This document shows positions 23,213-34,466 of a DNA stretch of 45,951 nt, one piece after another. Position 1 is the stretch's first letter. Each line of letters opens with the position of its first letter. Source of the stretch: Basidiobolus meristosporus CBS 931.73 (lineage: Eukaryota; Basidiobolomycota; Basidiobolomycetes; Basidiobolales; Basidiobolaceae); contig MCFE01000684.1 in assembly GCA_002104905.1 (NCBI GenBank), forward strand, positions 1-45,951, in the 5' to 3' direction. Under the pieces are notes generated by a model, which saw only the letters and a list, made by a program, of their open reading frames with translations, was not told the origin of the DNA and did no database searches. The position numbers and the translations under genes are program-made.

Positions 23213-25817
23213 ATGCTGTGGACCAAAGTGTTGGGATCTTTGAGCTTAGCCAGCATGGCTTTCGCTGCAGACTACTTGGTAAGATGATAGAAATGTCTCA
23301 TGTACATAGTGGCTTTACTCATCTTTTCGGTTCACCTTTTCTTCAATTGAAGATTGGTGCGGGCATTGCTGACATCACTGGGTATGCATTCGTTCATCAA
23401 CAATATGGCATGCTTAAACTCTGTTAACTGTTCTCTATTGTTATCCGATCTTAATTCCAAACATCAACAGCCCAGCTGGTATGTTGGTTTATCCATTTGA
23501 ACATATTCAACTTGACTAAGTATTTGTTTCATGTAGCCGAGGTCAATATGATGGTAGGTCATATCACAGGCGATGCGTGGGCTGCTCTGACTTTTCTCTT
23601 CTCGTAGGGATATGCGAAATCTAGCCAAAAATCCGCGGGCATTCATTTCAGGCTCCGTTCTAGAGGTAAGTATCAGTTGCCACTTGAGCATTTTGCGAGA
23701 TATTATCTTGACAGTTTCGTTGATTTCAAGCCTTTATCATTGGTGACCAAAATGCTAGTGACAAGCGTGTAGTCTATGTCTCGGCAGACATCGGGATGAT
23801 TTCGCAAGTTATTCGCCGTCGTGTCGTCGCAAAATTGAAAACCCTCTACGGGAATCTCTATAATGATGACAACGTTGCTCTTACAGGCACACATACTCAC
23901 AGCGGCCCTGGTGGTTGGCATCAGTATGTCCTTTACCAGTTTACTAATCTTGGATTCATTGAGGAAGCAACCCGCCCCGTTGTTGATGGCATAGTTAATT
24001 CGATTAAAAAAGCACACGAGAGCATGGTCCCTGGCTCTATCACCACCTCCTCCGGAGATGTGGAGAATGGGAACATCAACCGATCCCCTTGGGCGTATGA
24101 ACAAAATCCCGAGTCAGAAAGGGCTCGCTACAAGCACAACACTGATACAAATATGAGATTGATCAAATTCACGGATGAGTCAGGAAAGCCTATCGGTATA
24201 CTAAATTGGTACGCAGTGCACTGTACTTCTATGAACTCCGACAATCTCTTGATCAGTGGGGACAATAAGGGATATGCTTCCTACTTGTTTGAGAAGGAAA
24301 TGAACGAGAACACCTTACCCGGCACTGGGAAGTTTGTTGCGGGCTTCGCTCAGTCAAACATGGGCGATGTCTCTCCAAATACCCAAGGCCCTCGTTGCCT
24401 GGATACGGGATTACCCTGCGACTATAAAACGAGCACGTGTGATGGCAAGAATGCTCTGTGTGTGGCCAGGTAACCAACCCGAACGGATGTACCTTCTTCT
24501 GCTCAAAGTACTCACATCAAATTTAGAGGACCTGGCTACGAAACTGGCGGAGATGTGGAATCTACTCGCATCATTGGATCCTATCAGTATCAAACGGCTA
24601 GGAAGTTAATGAACGAGGCCACCAATGCAATCAAAGGATCCATCGATTTCAGACATCAGTTCGTCGATATGACTGGAGTTCAAGTCAAGCTAAACGCTAC
24701 CACCACCGTAAACCTATGCAAGCCGGCCATGGGGTATTCCTTTGCTGCGGGCACCACAGATGGTAAGGGTCACATCCAATATAATCCGACTCTCCCCACT
24801 CATCGAACCCCTATGACCAGGACCTGGTGAGTTTGACTTCAAGCAGGGTGACTCCGATAAAAAACACCCATTCTGGGATGTAGTCAGGGCATTTATTACT
24901 ACTCCCAGCAAGGAGCTTGAGGCGTGCCATTCACCGAAGCCCATTCTCTTGGCAACCGGCGAGATTAAATTGCCTTACATGTGGCAACCTAAAGTGGTAG
25001 ATATTCAGATTCTGCGCATTGGCCAGTTGGTGATTGCAGTTGTTCCTGGTGAATTTACAACCATGAGTGGCCGTCGTTTGCGCGAAGCCATAGCCAAAGT
25101 GTTCCTCGAGACTAGCGATATAAAGGACCCCATCGTGGTCTTGGCAGGGCCGTCCAATACTTATTCTAGTTACATCGCTACACCAGAAGAATATTCAGTT
25201 CAGCGATATGAGGGTGGGTCTACAATCTACGGGCCAAACACATTACCCGGATATATACAGCTTTACAGCGAGATGGCCGCTGCCATGATTCAAAACAAGC
25301 CTACCGTATCGCTTACCCAGCCACCAGATCTTACTCCAGGTGCTATCAATCTTCAAACTGGTGTTGTATTGGATACAGCCCCAATTGGAAAGAAGTTTGG
25401 TAATGTATTGAAGGATGCTAACGATTCCTATAAGCCCGGAAACACCGTTTCGGTAACCTTCGTAGGCGGACATCCAAAAAACAAGATCACCCTGGAGGAT
25501 ACTTTCCTGACTGTAGAAATGCAGTCCTCAGATGGGTGGAAGACAGTTAAAAACGACGGGGACTGGAGCACCAAGTTCCAATGGGCGAGACAGGGAGTTT
25601 CCGAGAGCTTGGTTACTATCGAATGGCAGATCGAACCAGACACCAAGCGTAAGTATTGCTAGCAAAGCTGGTTGATATGGGCAATCTAAACTAACTTGTT
25701 ATGGAAACTCCTATTCTAGCTGGTTCTTATCGTATTGGTTATTTCGGCGCTAATAAGGCATTTGGAAAAATCACCCCTCACTCCGGCTATACTAAAGAGT
25801 TCAAAATTCAAAATTAA
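23213..25817 (+). CDS. Neutral ceramidase, secreted/lumenal, 9 exons
   Basis: Hydrolyses ceramide to sphingosine and fatty acid at neutral pH. Exons 23213-23278, 23353-23381, 23471-23478, 23537-23553, 23608-23665, 23731-24469, 24527-24762, 24821-25648 and 25720-25817 join to 692 residues with all phases matching. Residues 1-18 (MLWTKVLGSLSLASMAFA) form a signal peptide. Conserved blocks follow: GAGIADITGPAAEVNMMGYA, the zinc-ligand TGTHTHSGPGG, the nucleophile motif NMGDVSPNTQGPRC with Ser at about 274, and LAGPSNTYSSYIATPEEY. The Ig-like C-terminal domain is FQWARQGVSESLVTIEWQ then GSYRIGYFGANK. The length is normal for the family. Exon 3 is 8 nt and exon 4 is 17 nt; both are needed to encode the invariant GPAAEVNMM. 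Identity is secure and substrate preference is inferred from the family. Confidence 0.95.
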
Positions 25818-26835
25818 CAGGAATGCTTCAGTCTATTCTGCACAGCTCTTTTCGGTTTTACCTGGCATGTGCAGTTGCATCAGGGTAGTGAATTAATCAT
25901 CGGCTCAGGTTAATCTTAGTCTACGTAATAAATTGGGTCATATCAATTCAACAAGTCAGATGTTACTCGTACTTTGGGAACAAGTTCAGGAATTTCGGAT
26001 CTTGGGACATTGATTTGATTTGCACCATACATAAATCAATAAACATCCAATTGTCTAAAAAATTTCCCGCCTCAACGTTCAAAAAATCAGGGTCAAGGGC
26101 TATATAAGAGCATAATGCTACATGAAGCATGTGGACCCAAAGTTACACTCATCATTTTTAGATTCTAGGTATGTGGGAGGCATATCGGGACTCATAGGTC
26201 TATGGTATTATCAAACTACAATCCAAAGCTAGCTTGTTGCCACTACCCTAGATATCTGAAAATTTGCCACATTTAATACTAAGCAAATCATTTGCTACAC
26301 ATGTAGTGTCTAGGATTATAGGAATTTATGAGCTACAAAACTGATTAGTTTTGTGTGAACCATATGTACAATCTGGAGCCCTTGGGTATACATTTGAGGG
26401 CAAACAACCCCTATGCCGCTCCCGACGAAACTATCAAGAATGTAGCTGGGTCTCATCATGCCGAAGTCCCCAAATAACCCCATCTGCAGAACAACACTAA
26501 TGTCACATGTAGCGTCAGAAAATGTAGGACCACCGCCTCGGCCACGCTATAAAGCAGGATACGATAGAATACAAGGCGTAATTTGTGTATGTATCACACA
26601 TTTACTTTGCCTGGTCACCGTTGAAATTGGATTTATCTGAAAGCCGGTGCTTGTCAGCAATCCCATGAAGACAAACAGAAGGAGTTCAGCGTAGTGGAAT
26701 TTATTAAAATTACATGGCCTATGTACAGGATATTCTCCAATGATACGCTGACAATATTTACACTGATTACATGAGTAGTCGATACAATCGAACTGCTGGC
26801 GGATTGATAGAGTGTGCGGATGTACCGAAAAAACG
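25818..26835. other. Convergent intergenic region; no gene seen
   Basis: About 1 kb between the convergent ceramidase and arrestin genes, AT-rich, with several short frames of no recognisable family. The two 3' UTRs presumably lie here. Confidence 0.5.
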
Positions 26836-27916
26836 TTAGTGGCCATTCTCCCGCTCAGAAGGTCCGGGGTAACAAGGCGGCTCGTCATCCGCTTTGTACG
26901 AAGGCAATATTTCCAATAGCTCCGATTGCTCTCGGGATCTTAACACGATGCCTAGGTTGAGATAGAGTTCACTTCCGCCAAAGAAATGGTCACAGAAAAT
27001 GATTTTCCCGATGATCCTGTGACGCACTCGGATGTACTTGGTGGTTGAGTCATAGATAGCTGTCTGTGGAATTGCCACAGTCGCTAGAGCTTTGCAAGTG
27101 AGGTTTGGCTTGAATACGAAGGAGAACCTATCAGTCTTTACGATGCTGCTAGAGTTCTGAAGGAGTGTGCCGTCAAATGTCGGATACGATATAATTTCTT
27201 CCAGCGTCATCTCTATCTTCTTGATTTTCAGAATCCTTTCAAGGAAGCGAATCTTCATCTCGACTAGAATCTGCTCATGATGATCGTATACTGGCATTTC
27301 TGTACTCATGCTGCAGAAAACCTGCTCTTTCAGCCATGAAATCGAGGTCACCGAAGGAGTAAGGTAAGCTTCACTAATCGGATGAGGAGCACGCTTGAGT
27401 TGTAGCGTCTTTCCAACTTGGATATTAAAATGAAAGCCGACTTTCTCGACTTCGGCGAACAAGGTGTACTCAATAACCCCGCCAGGAACCTGAACTGATT
27501 CAGGAAGTCTGCCGCTGACGGGTATCTCGAATTCAAAATGGTATTTGTTCGGAGGTAGATAGCACTTGTCTTTGTTGGGGCGGACGAGCGGCCAGCTTCG
27601 GTCCACCAGGAGGTATGTTTGTTTTGGATTCTCTATAGAGGTTCAAAGTAGGGCTGGTTAGAACTGTTCGGAGTGGTAAATAGCGACGAGCGTCGCACTT
27701 ACTGTAGCTAGCAAAGATCTCAGTTTTACCAACAAATCTCAAGTTAATGCCTCTGGTGATCAAAAGGTTGCTCAGGTTCAGGTCCACATAACCGCGCAGA
27801 ACACAGCCAGAAGAATCTTCCGGCGTCCCATACATAACCAAGGAGTCTTCAAAAACATTTATACTGAGATCCTCTTGGTTCCGAAAAATAAGTGGATTCT
27901 TTATGAAGTGAGCCAT
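26836..27916 (-). CDS. Alpha-arrestin (ARRDC/ART-like) with PY motifs, 2 exons
   Basis: Arrestin-fold adaptor of the type that recruits Nedd4/Rsp5 ubiquitin ligases to plasma-membrane proteins for endocytosis. Exons 27916-27703 and 27632-26836 join across a 70-bp intron to 336 residues, matching phase 1. The N-terminal sandwich includes DSSGCVLRGYVDLNLSN, INLRFVGKTEIF and YHFEFEIPVSGRLPESVQ with GGVIEYTLFAEV, all typical of arrestin-N. The C-terminal sandwich spans about 165-310. The tail carries LPSY and PPCY, the second a PPxY-type WW-domain ligand. The protein is short for a fungal arrestin because the usual long disordered tail is missing. It is divergently placed to an MFS transporter, but arrestin cargo cannot be inferred from that. 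Confidence 0.85.
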
Positions 27917-29035
27917 TCGTTAAACTTAAAAGGTACCGCGGAAAGAGTAAACTCACCTTCTGATGCGAGATACATATATATATAATGTAGGACGAAAAAT
28001 TCAAGATCACCCTGATCAAAGAGAGGGAGAGTTCTGCTCTCTTGCGCTATCTTGATTCCTCGAGTCCAATCAATTTGTTGAGCCCACGTAGCGCCTATGT
28101 GTGAAATGCCGAATATGGAATGTATGTTTGATCAAAGAGGATACCTATGTATCAAACTAAGGCGATTCTCAGCCGATAATATCAGGTACGCAATAAGCAT
28201 ACAAGTAATAGAAATAAAATACATGCGTCTTGCTGTATTGTAACCTGTTTTAGCACCATAGCATCTCAAATTTCATCATTGATCCCGAAATCCAATCATC
28301 TCTCGCCTAGTAATTCTGCTTCCTTAATATAGGCCAACTTGCCTATTACGATTCATGAAAATGGAAGCATTGTTTACTTTGATTTGACCGATAGCGGACA
28401 AATATGGTGGCATTCGGAGCAGAGCTTTTCAAGATGGCAGTTGGCTCCGAAGTTTTAAGGCGCTTGGTGTAGAAACTGGATGTTACACTCAGTGAGCTGG
28501 ATGCTATCCATACTGCGGTGGGGTGCATGGGTGTGAAAAAATGGATTCCATTTTCCATTCTATATATGGGGATATTGTCCAGGACGTAAAGAGTAATTTG
28601 GAGCGTCCAAGGTGTGAATAGACTACGAGCGCTATGTAACCTATTCTCCAAAAGGCACCATTCAAATTCTCGAATCGGCCTTCTGTGTGACATGGCCCTG
28701 GTAATGCCATCATATCATAGGTAAACCCTAATATACACTGCATGAACGTAATTTGTCAACACGAACTTTTTTCTAGCGGTGGCTCCCAATAGCTTGGTGG
28801 ATGATTCTCTTAAATGGCAAAAAGTCATGTAAGACAGCCCACTCCAGGTTCGATCGCCGAAGTCCAGATTCTTGGATGTGCTAAGAGAGGAAACATTCAG
28901 ATGCGGCTGCAATATGCCACTTACTGTGTTGTGGAGAATTTGGGGCTTTAGTGCGACTCAGCGCAGTATTTGGTGATTAATTAATAGTTGGGCCAGCTGG
29001 TTTAGAATAGCTCGAAACCCTAACTTCACCAGCCA
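27917..29035. promoter_or_regulatory. Divergent intergenic region, arrestin / MFS transporter
   Basis: 1.1 kb holding both promoters. A tatatatata stretch near 27972-27983 lies about 60 bp before the arrestin start. Between 28346 and 28912 the minus strand has overlapping open stretches of 65-115 codons that match nothing I know, so no gene is called. Confidence 0.45.
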
Positions 29036-30995
29036 ATGAGCACCCTTGCTACCTCAGACGAAGCCAGAGAGCAAACAGATAAATACGGGCAGTCGAGCTT
29101 CGTGAAGGTACCATTCACATATTACTTTAGACTGTTTGAACAGCAAATGGAAATCGTATCCGAGAAGCCTCCTACCAATGAACACAAGGATTTGGAAAAA
29201 TCGCTCGGAAGTCCGGACAACGAAGTCATTAGAACCGAGATATCCTATCGCAAACTGTTGGCCTTGTTTACTGGGTTAGTAGCTGCCATTTGGATTATGC
29301 AGAAATATCTTAAGCCTTACGCTTCTTCACCAGACTCGCGTTGACCTTCTTTCTCGGAGCCATTGATGATACAATCATCGCTACCAGTCTCTCGCATATT
29401 GCCAGCGATTTCAACGCCCTAGACTCTATTTCCTGGGTCGGTACTAGTTACCTCCTGAGTATGACCATCCTACATCCCCTATATGGAAAGTTGGCAACGC
29501 TTTTCGGTAGAAAAAGGGTTCTCATGGGTGCAATCTGCATCTTCATTGTGGGCACCGTTCTCTGTGGTGTCTCGCAAAATATGCCAATGCTAATTATATC
29601 CAGGGCTATAACTGGTATTGGAGGAGGCGGTACATACTCCCTGTCTTTCATCATCATTTCAGGTAAGAATACCTAGTTGCCGATTCCTGGCCAGCAACAG
29701 AGTGCTAATTATTGGGTTTGCCTTAGATACATTCCCCATCCGTGATAGAGGAAAGTACATGGCCATTTTAGCAGGCGTTTTCGCCCTGGCATCCATTTCA
29801 GGCCCCCTGGTTGGAGGATCCCTCTCTGATCACTTGGTATGGAGATGGGCTTTCTATATCAAACTCCCACTGGCCGCGATCGCTCTTTTGGTTGTAGCTT
29901 ATTGCCTAGACGCAGATCACACTCCGGGAAGTATCCTTGGCAAACTCAAGCGTGTTGACTGGATTGGCGCGATGCTACTGGCTGCCAGTGTAGTCTGCAT
30001 TCTAATTCCAACCAACTGGGGTGGCTCTAAACATCCATGGACAAGCCCAACAATCATCAGTCTTTACGTTGTTGGGGTTGTTCTATTGAGCGGCTTCATG
30101 GTTTATGAGCACCGCTTTGCCGCAGAGCCTATCATGCCATTCCGTTTCTTTAAAATCAGGAACACATGCATTTGCTTCCTTGGAGATATTGTGTTTGGAG
30201 CAGTGTACTTTGGGGGGGTGTTTTACATTCCTCTACTATTCCAAGCTGTGCACGGCGACTCTGCCACTGCATCAGGAATCAAACTCCTTCCAGCCTTGCT
30301 GTGGAATTTCGCTGCATCAGTGGCAGCAGGCTGGATTGTTAGTTTGACCGGAAAGGTTCGACCCTGGATTATCCTCGGTGCATCAATCCTCGTTGCTGGT
30401 ACCGTCCTCATCACCACATTAGGCCCCAACTCATCCAGAGGCCAGGAGATTGGATATCTCTCTATATATGGAGTTGGATGTGGTCTTTGCTTCGGGCTCT
30501 ATATTATCGGCATTCAGGCATCCGTGAATGAAGAAGGTACATCCCAACAACATTGCCAACCGTTGAGACGTTCTTCCTAACCTTTCATTCCAGATCAACC
30601 GGTCATTACTGGAATCCACGCCTTTGCACAGAACATTGGTGGTGCGATTGCATTGCCGATTCAAAACACCATCATGAACATTGTTTTGGCTAAAAATCTT
30701 CAAGACAAAGTGCCGGCCTTAGGGGTAAGTCCACCAACCCTCCAAGAACCCCAAATTCGATGAAGCTAACTGATTTCGAATTTAGATCACGTCCATTGAT
30801 CCAACCGATGTGGGCAGGGTCGATCCTCAGTTCCATCAGCAGGTCGTAGAGGCCTATACCGGAGCTCTTCAATATGCATTAATACCTCTCTGTGCATTGG
30901 CCGGTTGCACTTTCTTAGCATCCTTGTTCTTGAAGCCTGTAATACTCAGCGATCGTTCAAAAAAATCGGCACCCGAAACCATCTCTAACGAGTGA
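29036..30995 (+). CDS. MFS drug/H+ antiporter, DHA2 family (14 TM), 5 exons
   Basis: Membrane efflux-type transporter driven by protons. Exons 29036-29274, 29334-29662, 29727-30536, 30594-30724 and 30786-30995 join to 572 residues with matching phases. After an 80-residue polar N terminus the first helix reads LTFFLGAIDDTIIATSL, a DHA2 hallmark. Motif A is seen as GKLATLFGRKRVLM, and the fourth-fifth helix region as AITGIGGGGTYS and GPLVGGSLSDHLVWRWAFYI. About 14 hydrophobic segments are visible, and the C terminus is short and polar. The ATG at 29036 opens the frame; an in-frame ATG at 29147 is an alternative start. Related proteins export toxins, azoles or basic amino acids into the vacuole; the substrate is unknown here. 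No biosynthetic cluster lies beside it. Confidence 0.92.
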
Positions 30996-33861
30996 AAGCT
31001 CACGAGACTGCTATAATTGGCTGTAAATAAATCCACGAGTTGACCTTAAGCACTTCTTGGAACGGATGTCCCTGCCATACTACAACCTATATCTCGCCAT
31101 ATTAGCCAATCATAGACTTAATCTGGATTGCTGGATATGCCCCAAGATGGATATCAAGAAATTCTGAGTGCATTAGCGCCTATTCAGATGGATTAGTCCA
31201 GCTTAGATCGGCGTTCATAATCTGGATCACCAGGGTGTGTAAATCACTCGTAGAAATTGATCCTTGCCCAGAGTGGACAATTTTGCAGCCAGGATTGGAA
31301 TCCTTAATGGTTTGCTACTCTCACATGGTAAATGATAGTGCCACGTTGCCGGCCTCGGTAAAGAACCCGGCATTCTTTTCAAGATAAGCAAACGTATCAT
31401 TGGGAAGCTATTCTACAACAATGGGAAGTGCATATCGGGTTGCATCGTGGCACCTTTGCTTTTTATTGGACATCCACGTTCAGATGGGGTTTATTTAAGG
31501 GTTCGGGCCAATAAAATAAAGAGCACGAATGAGTCTTCCTCACGACGCGGGCCAGTGGTTGAACCATAAATCAATCCGACTATTTGCCAAGACTGACGTA
31601 GGCGGCCCATGAAGGAATTTTTGAAACCATCCTCTCGAGGTAACAGTGAGAATCATTGAAATGGCCGAGATGGTGTTGAGGTTGGACTGGAGTATTCATA
31701 GATCAAGGCCTGCTGGTGACTGACTACAAATCCGGTGCACATGGCACCAAGAGCTTCAAGCCACATTGGATCCAGCTACTGATCAGATGGGGCGCTAGAT
31801 TTGGAAATTGATCATCTTTCGATTGTCGGTGTTCCCAAACATCATGAATCTCTGCACCTAGTACGCATTGTTTGATGCCATTTTTAGAAAACCAACGCTC
31901 GCCTCGGTCCCTAGAGCCTGTGGGGCTGGATTTTTGGGGGGAGTCATGAGGATGGCCATGAGTCGCACGCACTCCAACAGGATTCCTTGAAACACTCTGC
32001 ATACACAACAAAACGGATCCTTGTCATACATGATTTACAAGCCTCGTTGCTGTTGAATTTCCCATTGGCACATCGCAACTGATTCTAAGGAACCAACCAG
32101 GTAATGTGCGTTCAACACTTCCCAGACAGGTAAGACAATTCTTGATTGATCTGTTGATCCAATAGACATCGTTCAGGCATTTGGCTTCAATGGAGATGTG
32201 TTTAGTGTAACGTTCCACCCAATCTTTCCCATTAAGCACTTGGTTTGTTCCCCAGATGAGTAGTCTAGCTGTACGCTGGTGTTGTTGCGAACCATGGAGT
32301 GCCAAGACCAGTATGATTGTCCTTCTGGATACAACGCGGATTCCAATAATAACTGGCGGAAATGAACAATATTGACAACTTGGGATTGATGCTTTTCTAG
32401 AAGTAGCTCCATCCCGTTATAGTAGCACTGACGTGATTGTGGCCTTTACGAATATTTGCCGAGTCACTTCCGTATTTCTGTGGTAGCGATGATATGAAGT
32501 TTACAAATCGGCATCCGTTGAATAACCTTGGGTTCGAGTAAGACGTGTGCTTTCGCATGAGAAACATACTTCCAAAAACTCTTTCATCTGATGGGAGAGT
32601 AGTAGGATAAACACGAGAATTTCATCGAACGATTCCATATCTTTCGACCCATAACTCACCTATTCCGGGGAATGGGTTTTCAATTACAAAACGTGTTCCA
32701 GCGTAGTGGCGGGGTGGGGTCTTTTATAAATCTTCTAGAAATATCGTCTTTTCCCATTCCAACAGGGACCGAATACACTAGTTGCGAAAGCCATCAATGT
32801 TAGTCTCTTCACGAAGGGCTGCTCGCCGAAATATGATGCCATTCTTGGGGACTTCAACGGTTATATCGATGGGATCAGCGTTGTTCATCGCCTGATCCAT
32901 CGTTGTTCATATAGATTGGCTTTTACTGCCTCAACAAGGTCCGCCGCAGTAATTGGCGCCTAGGCGTCGTCGAGGCTAAAACCGTTGAGGCCTTACCAAA
33001 GCCTGGCCCCTATTTAAGGAGTACTTCATCACATTGAGCGTAAGCAGATTACATAATTGAGACGAAAGCGGGATCTTGATTGGGTGGTGCCTGTCACTGA
33101 AGTCAATCATAAGCGTAGATTTTATGTGACACTACCATCAATTTGTTTGTGGATCAAAATATTGGCAAGCACATGCTATGCATCGAGCCTAAAAGCGTCT
33201 CACCAGGCGAAATCCAATTGTTGACGAGTAGTCAAAATGATTGATGTGAGCAATAATGCAGTCAGCTAAGACAATATTATTTAAAGAATATGTATGACTG
33301 CTATGGCTAGTGTTGGAATTCTTAGGGTTGGGGTTAAGGGTTTAAATTCTTTTATTGAATCTGATAAAGTATAGTAATACCACTTCCATTTGATTCAAGT
33401 TGAATAGTGCAAATTGTACAATGTAGTCATATCTATGATAAAGTGAAAGTAAAAATACAACTAAAAATGAGTTGAGTTCTGAAAAGGAATTTATCAACAA
33501 AATCAGGCTAGAATATGAAGTAGAGTTGGGAGTTACTTGAAAGCAGAGCACCAAGGGAAAGTGTAAAGGTATACTACCACTTCTTGGAAGCCAGTGACAT
33601 CTCAGGAAGGCAGAAGCTCTGGACTAATTGCAGATATGATAGCAGAAAGCCTCTGGATGAGCTCCCTTTGTTTGCAGAACTGGAATGAAGATTGGGCATC
33701 CTTAAACCCAAAGCAGCTCTCTACATGAGAGAAGTAAGAATAACTGATATAGAAGGGGCATTTAGAGCACAAGCAAAGTGTGTTCATTCTCAACCTTATG
33801 GCCTAGAAAGCAAATAAGGAACTCCTGATGCTAAGGGATATGTATGCTCCACTATGTGAGT
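30996..33861. other. 2.9-kb gene-poor region with degraded minus-strand coding remnants
   Basis: No intact gene. On the minus strand between about 32930 and 31150, protein-like segments recur in changing frames, interrupted by stops. Examples are ADPIDITVEVPKNGI (about 32835), GTRFVIENPFPGIG (about 32680), YSNPRLFNGCRFVNFIS (about 32505), the frame 32173-32412, and SNPGCKIVHSGQG (about 31240). I do not recognise the family. Their spacing over 1.8 kb suggests a decayed gene rather than a spliced one. At 33313-33345 there is a degenerate TTAGGG-like stretch. The AT-rich 33340-33860 part holds one unassigned 63-codon frame (33602-33793, minus). Confidence 0.4.
31150..32930 (-). pseudogene. Possible decayed protein-coding gene, family unknown
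   Basis: Successive peptide-like segments on the minus strand look protein-derived but shift frame and contain stops. Longer uninterrupted pieces are 32173-32412, 32024-32305 and 31724-32011. I tried joining them with GT-AG introns and did not obtain a continuous product. The assignment rests on composition and segment order only, so it could equally be chance open frames. Confidence 0.3.
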
Positions 33862-33879
33862 CTTAGGGGGGTTAGGGGG
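33862..33879 (+). repeat. Telomere-like G-rich tract at 3' end of LINE copy A
   Basis: The sequence reads CTTAGGGGGGTTAGGGGG and runs directly into the antisense 3' end of LINE copy A. It resembles two imperfect TTAGGG units with expanded G runs. Confidence 0.6.
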
Positions 33880-34050
33880 AGACTGTCACCAACAGGTGAA
33901 ATCTTTGTTTCAGCTGAAACAACAAAGCCAGCACTACTGTTGTAGCTTTCAAACATGAGTGTGTAGGTGAGGGGAATTTGTAGGTAAGTTAGTCAGGAGA
34001 GATGATAGTTCTTCAGTGCTTATGACACTGTTCAGTGGGAAGGGGGTTAG
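33880..34050 (-). mobile_element. LINE copy A: diverged 3'-end fragment
   Basis: About 170 bp matching the 3' end shared by copies B-E (GAGACTGTCACCAACAGGTG, then the region encoding the RT C-terminal end) with roughly 15% differences by eye. It lacks most of the coding region and ends near 34050. It is the most diverged copy and so probably the oldest insertion. Confidence 0.75.
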
Positions 34051-34403
34051 GGGTGTTGTAAGAGTCTTGGAGATATTGGAAGTGAATGGGAGAACAAGTA
34101 GATTATGTGGTTCTCACTTAATGATCTATTGAATGTAAAAGTAGTATTTATACTTTTACATGATCTTGGCATAGCAAACACGTAGAATAGGCTAAGGAAG
34201 GTCCCAAGAACATGTGTGCAAAGTTTGGGGCTGTTTGGACAACTTTGAGAATTTTCAAGTTCTGGGTACCTGGTATTTTGGTGAAAATATTCTAAGTAAA
34301 TCCCGACAAGGAATTTGGTCAGTATTCTCTAGGATTTGAAGGCAATAATCCAAGTGACCAAGTTAGGTGAATATTTAGGTGGAATTACAAATTTTTACAA
34401 CAA
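34051..34403. other. Unassigned AT-rich spacer between LINE copies A and B
   Basis: No open frame. Includes a short palindrome at about 34137-34161 (GTAAAAGTA / TACTTTTAC). It could be part of another repeat such as a degraded LTR; I found no second copy in the window. Confidence 0.4.
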
Positions 34404-34466
34404 GGGGGGGGGAGAAAGTCACCAACAGGTGAGATCTTTATTTCAGTTGAAACAAAGAAGCCAGTG

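Noticed and set aside
28346-28912. Minus-strand frames between arrestin and MFS genes
   Set aside because: Three overlapping frames of 65-115 codons without any known motif and no coherent splicing; left unassigned.
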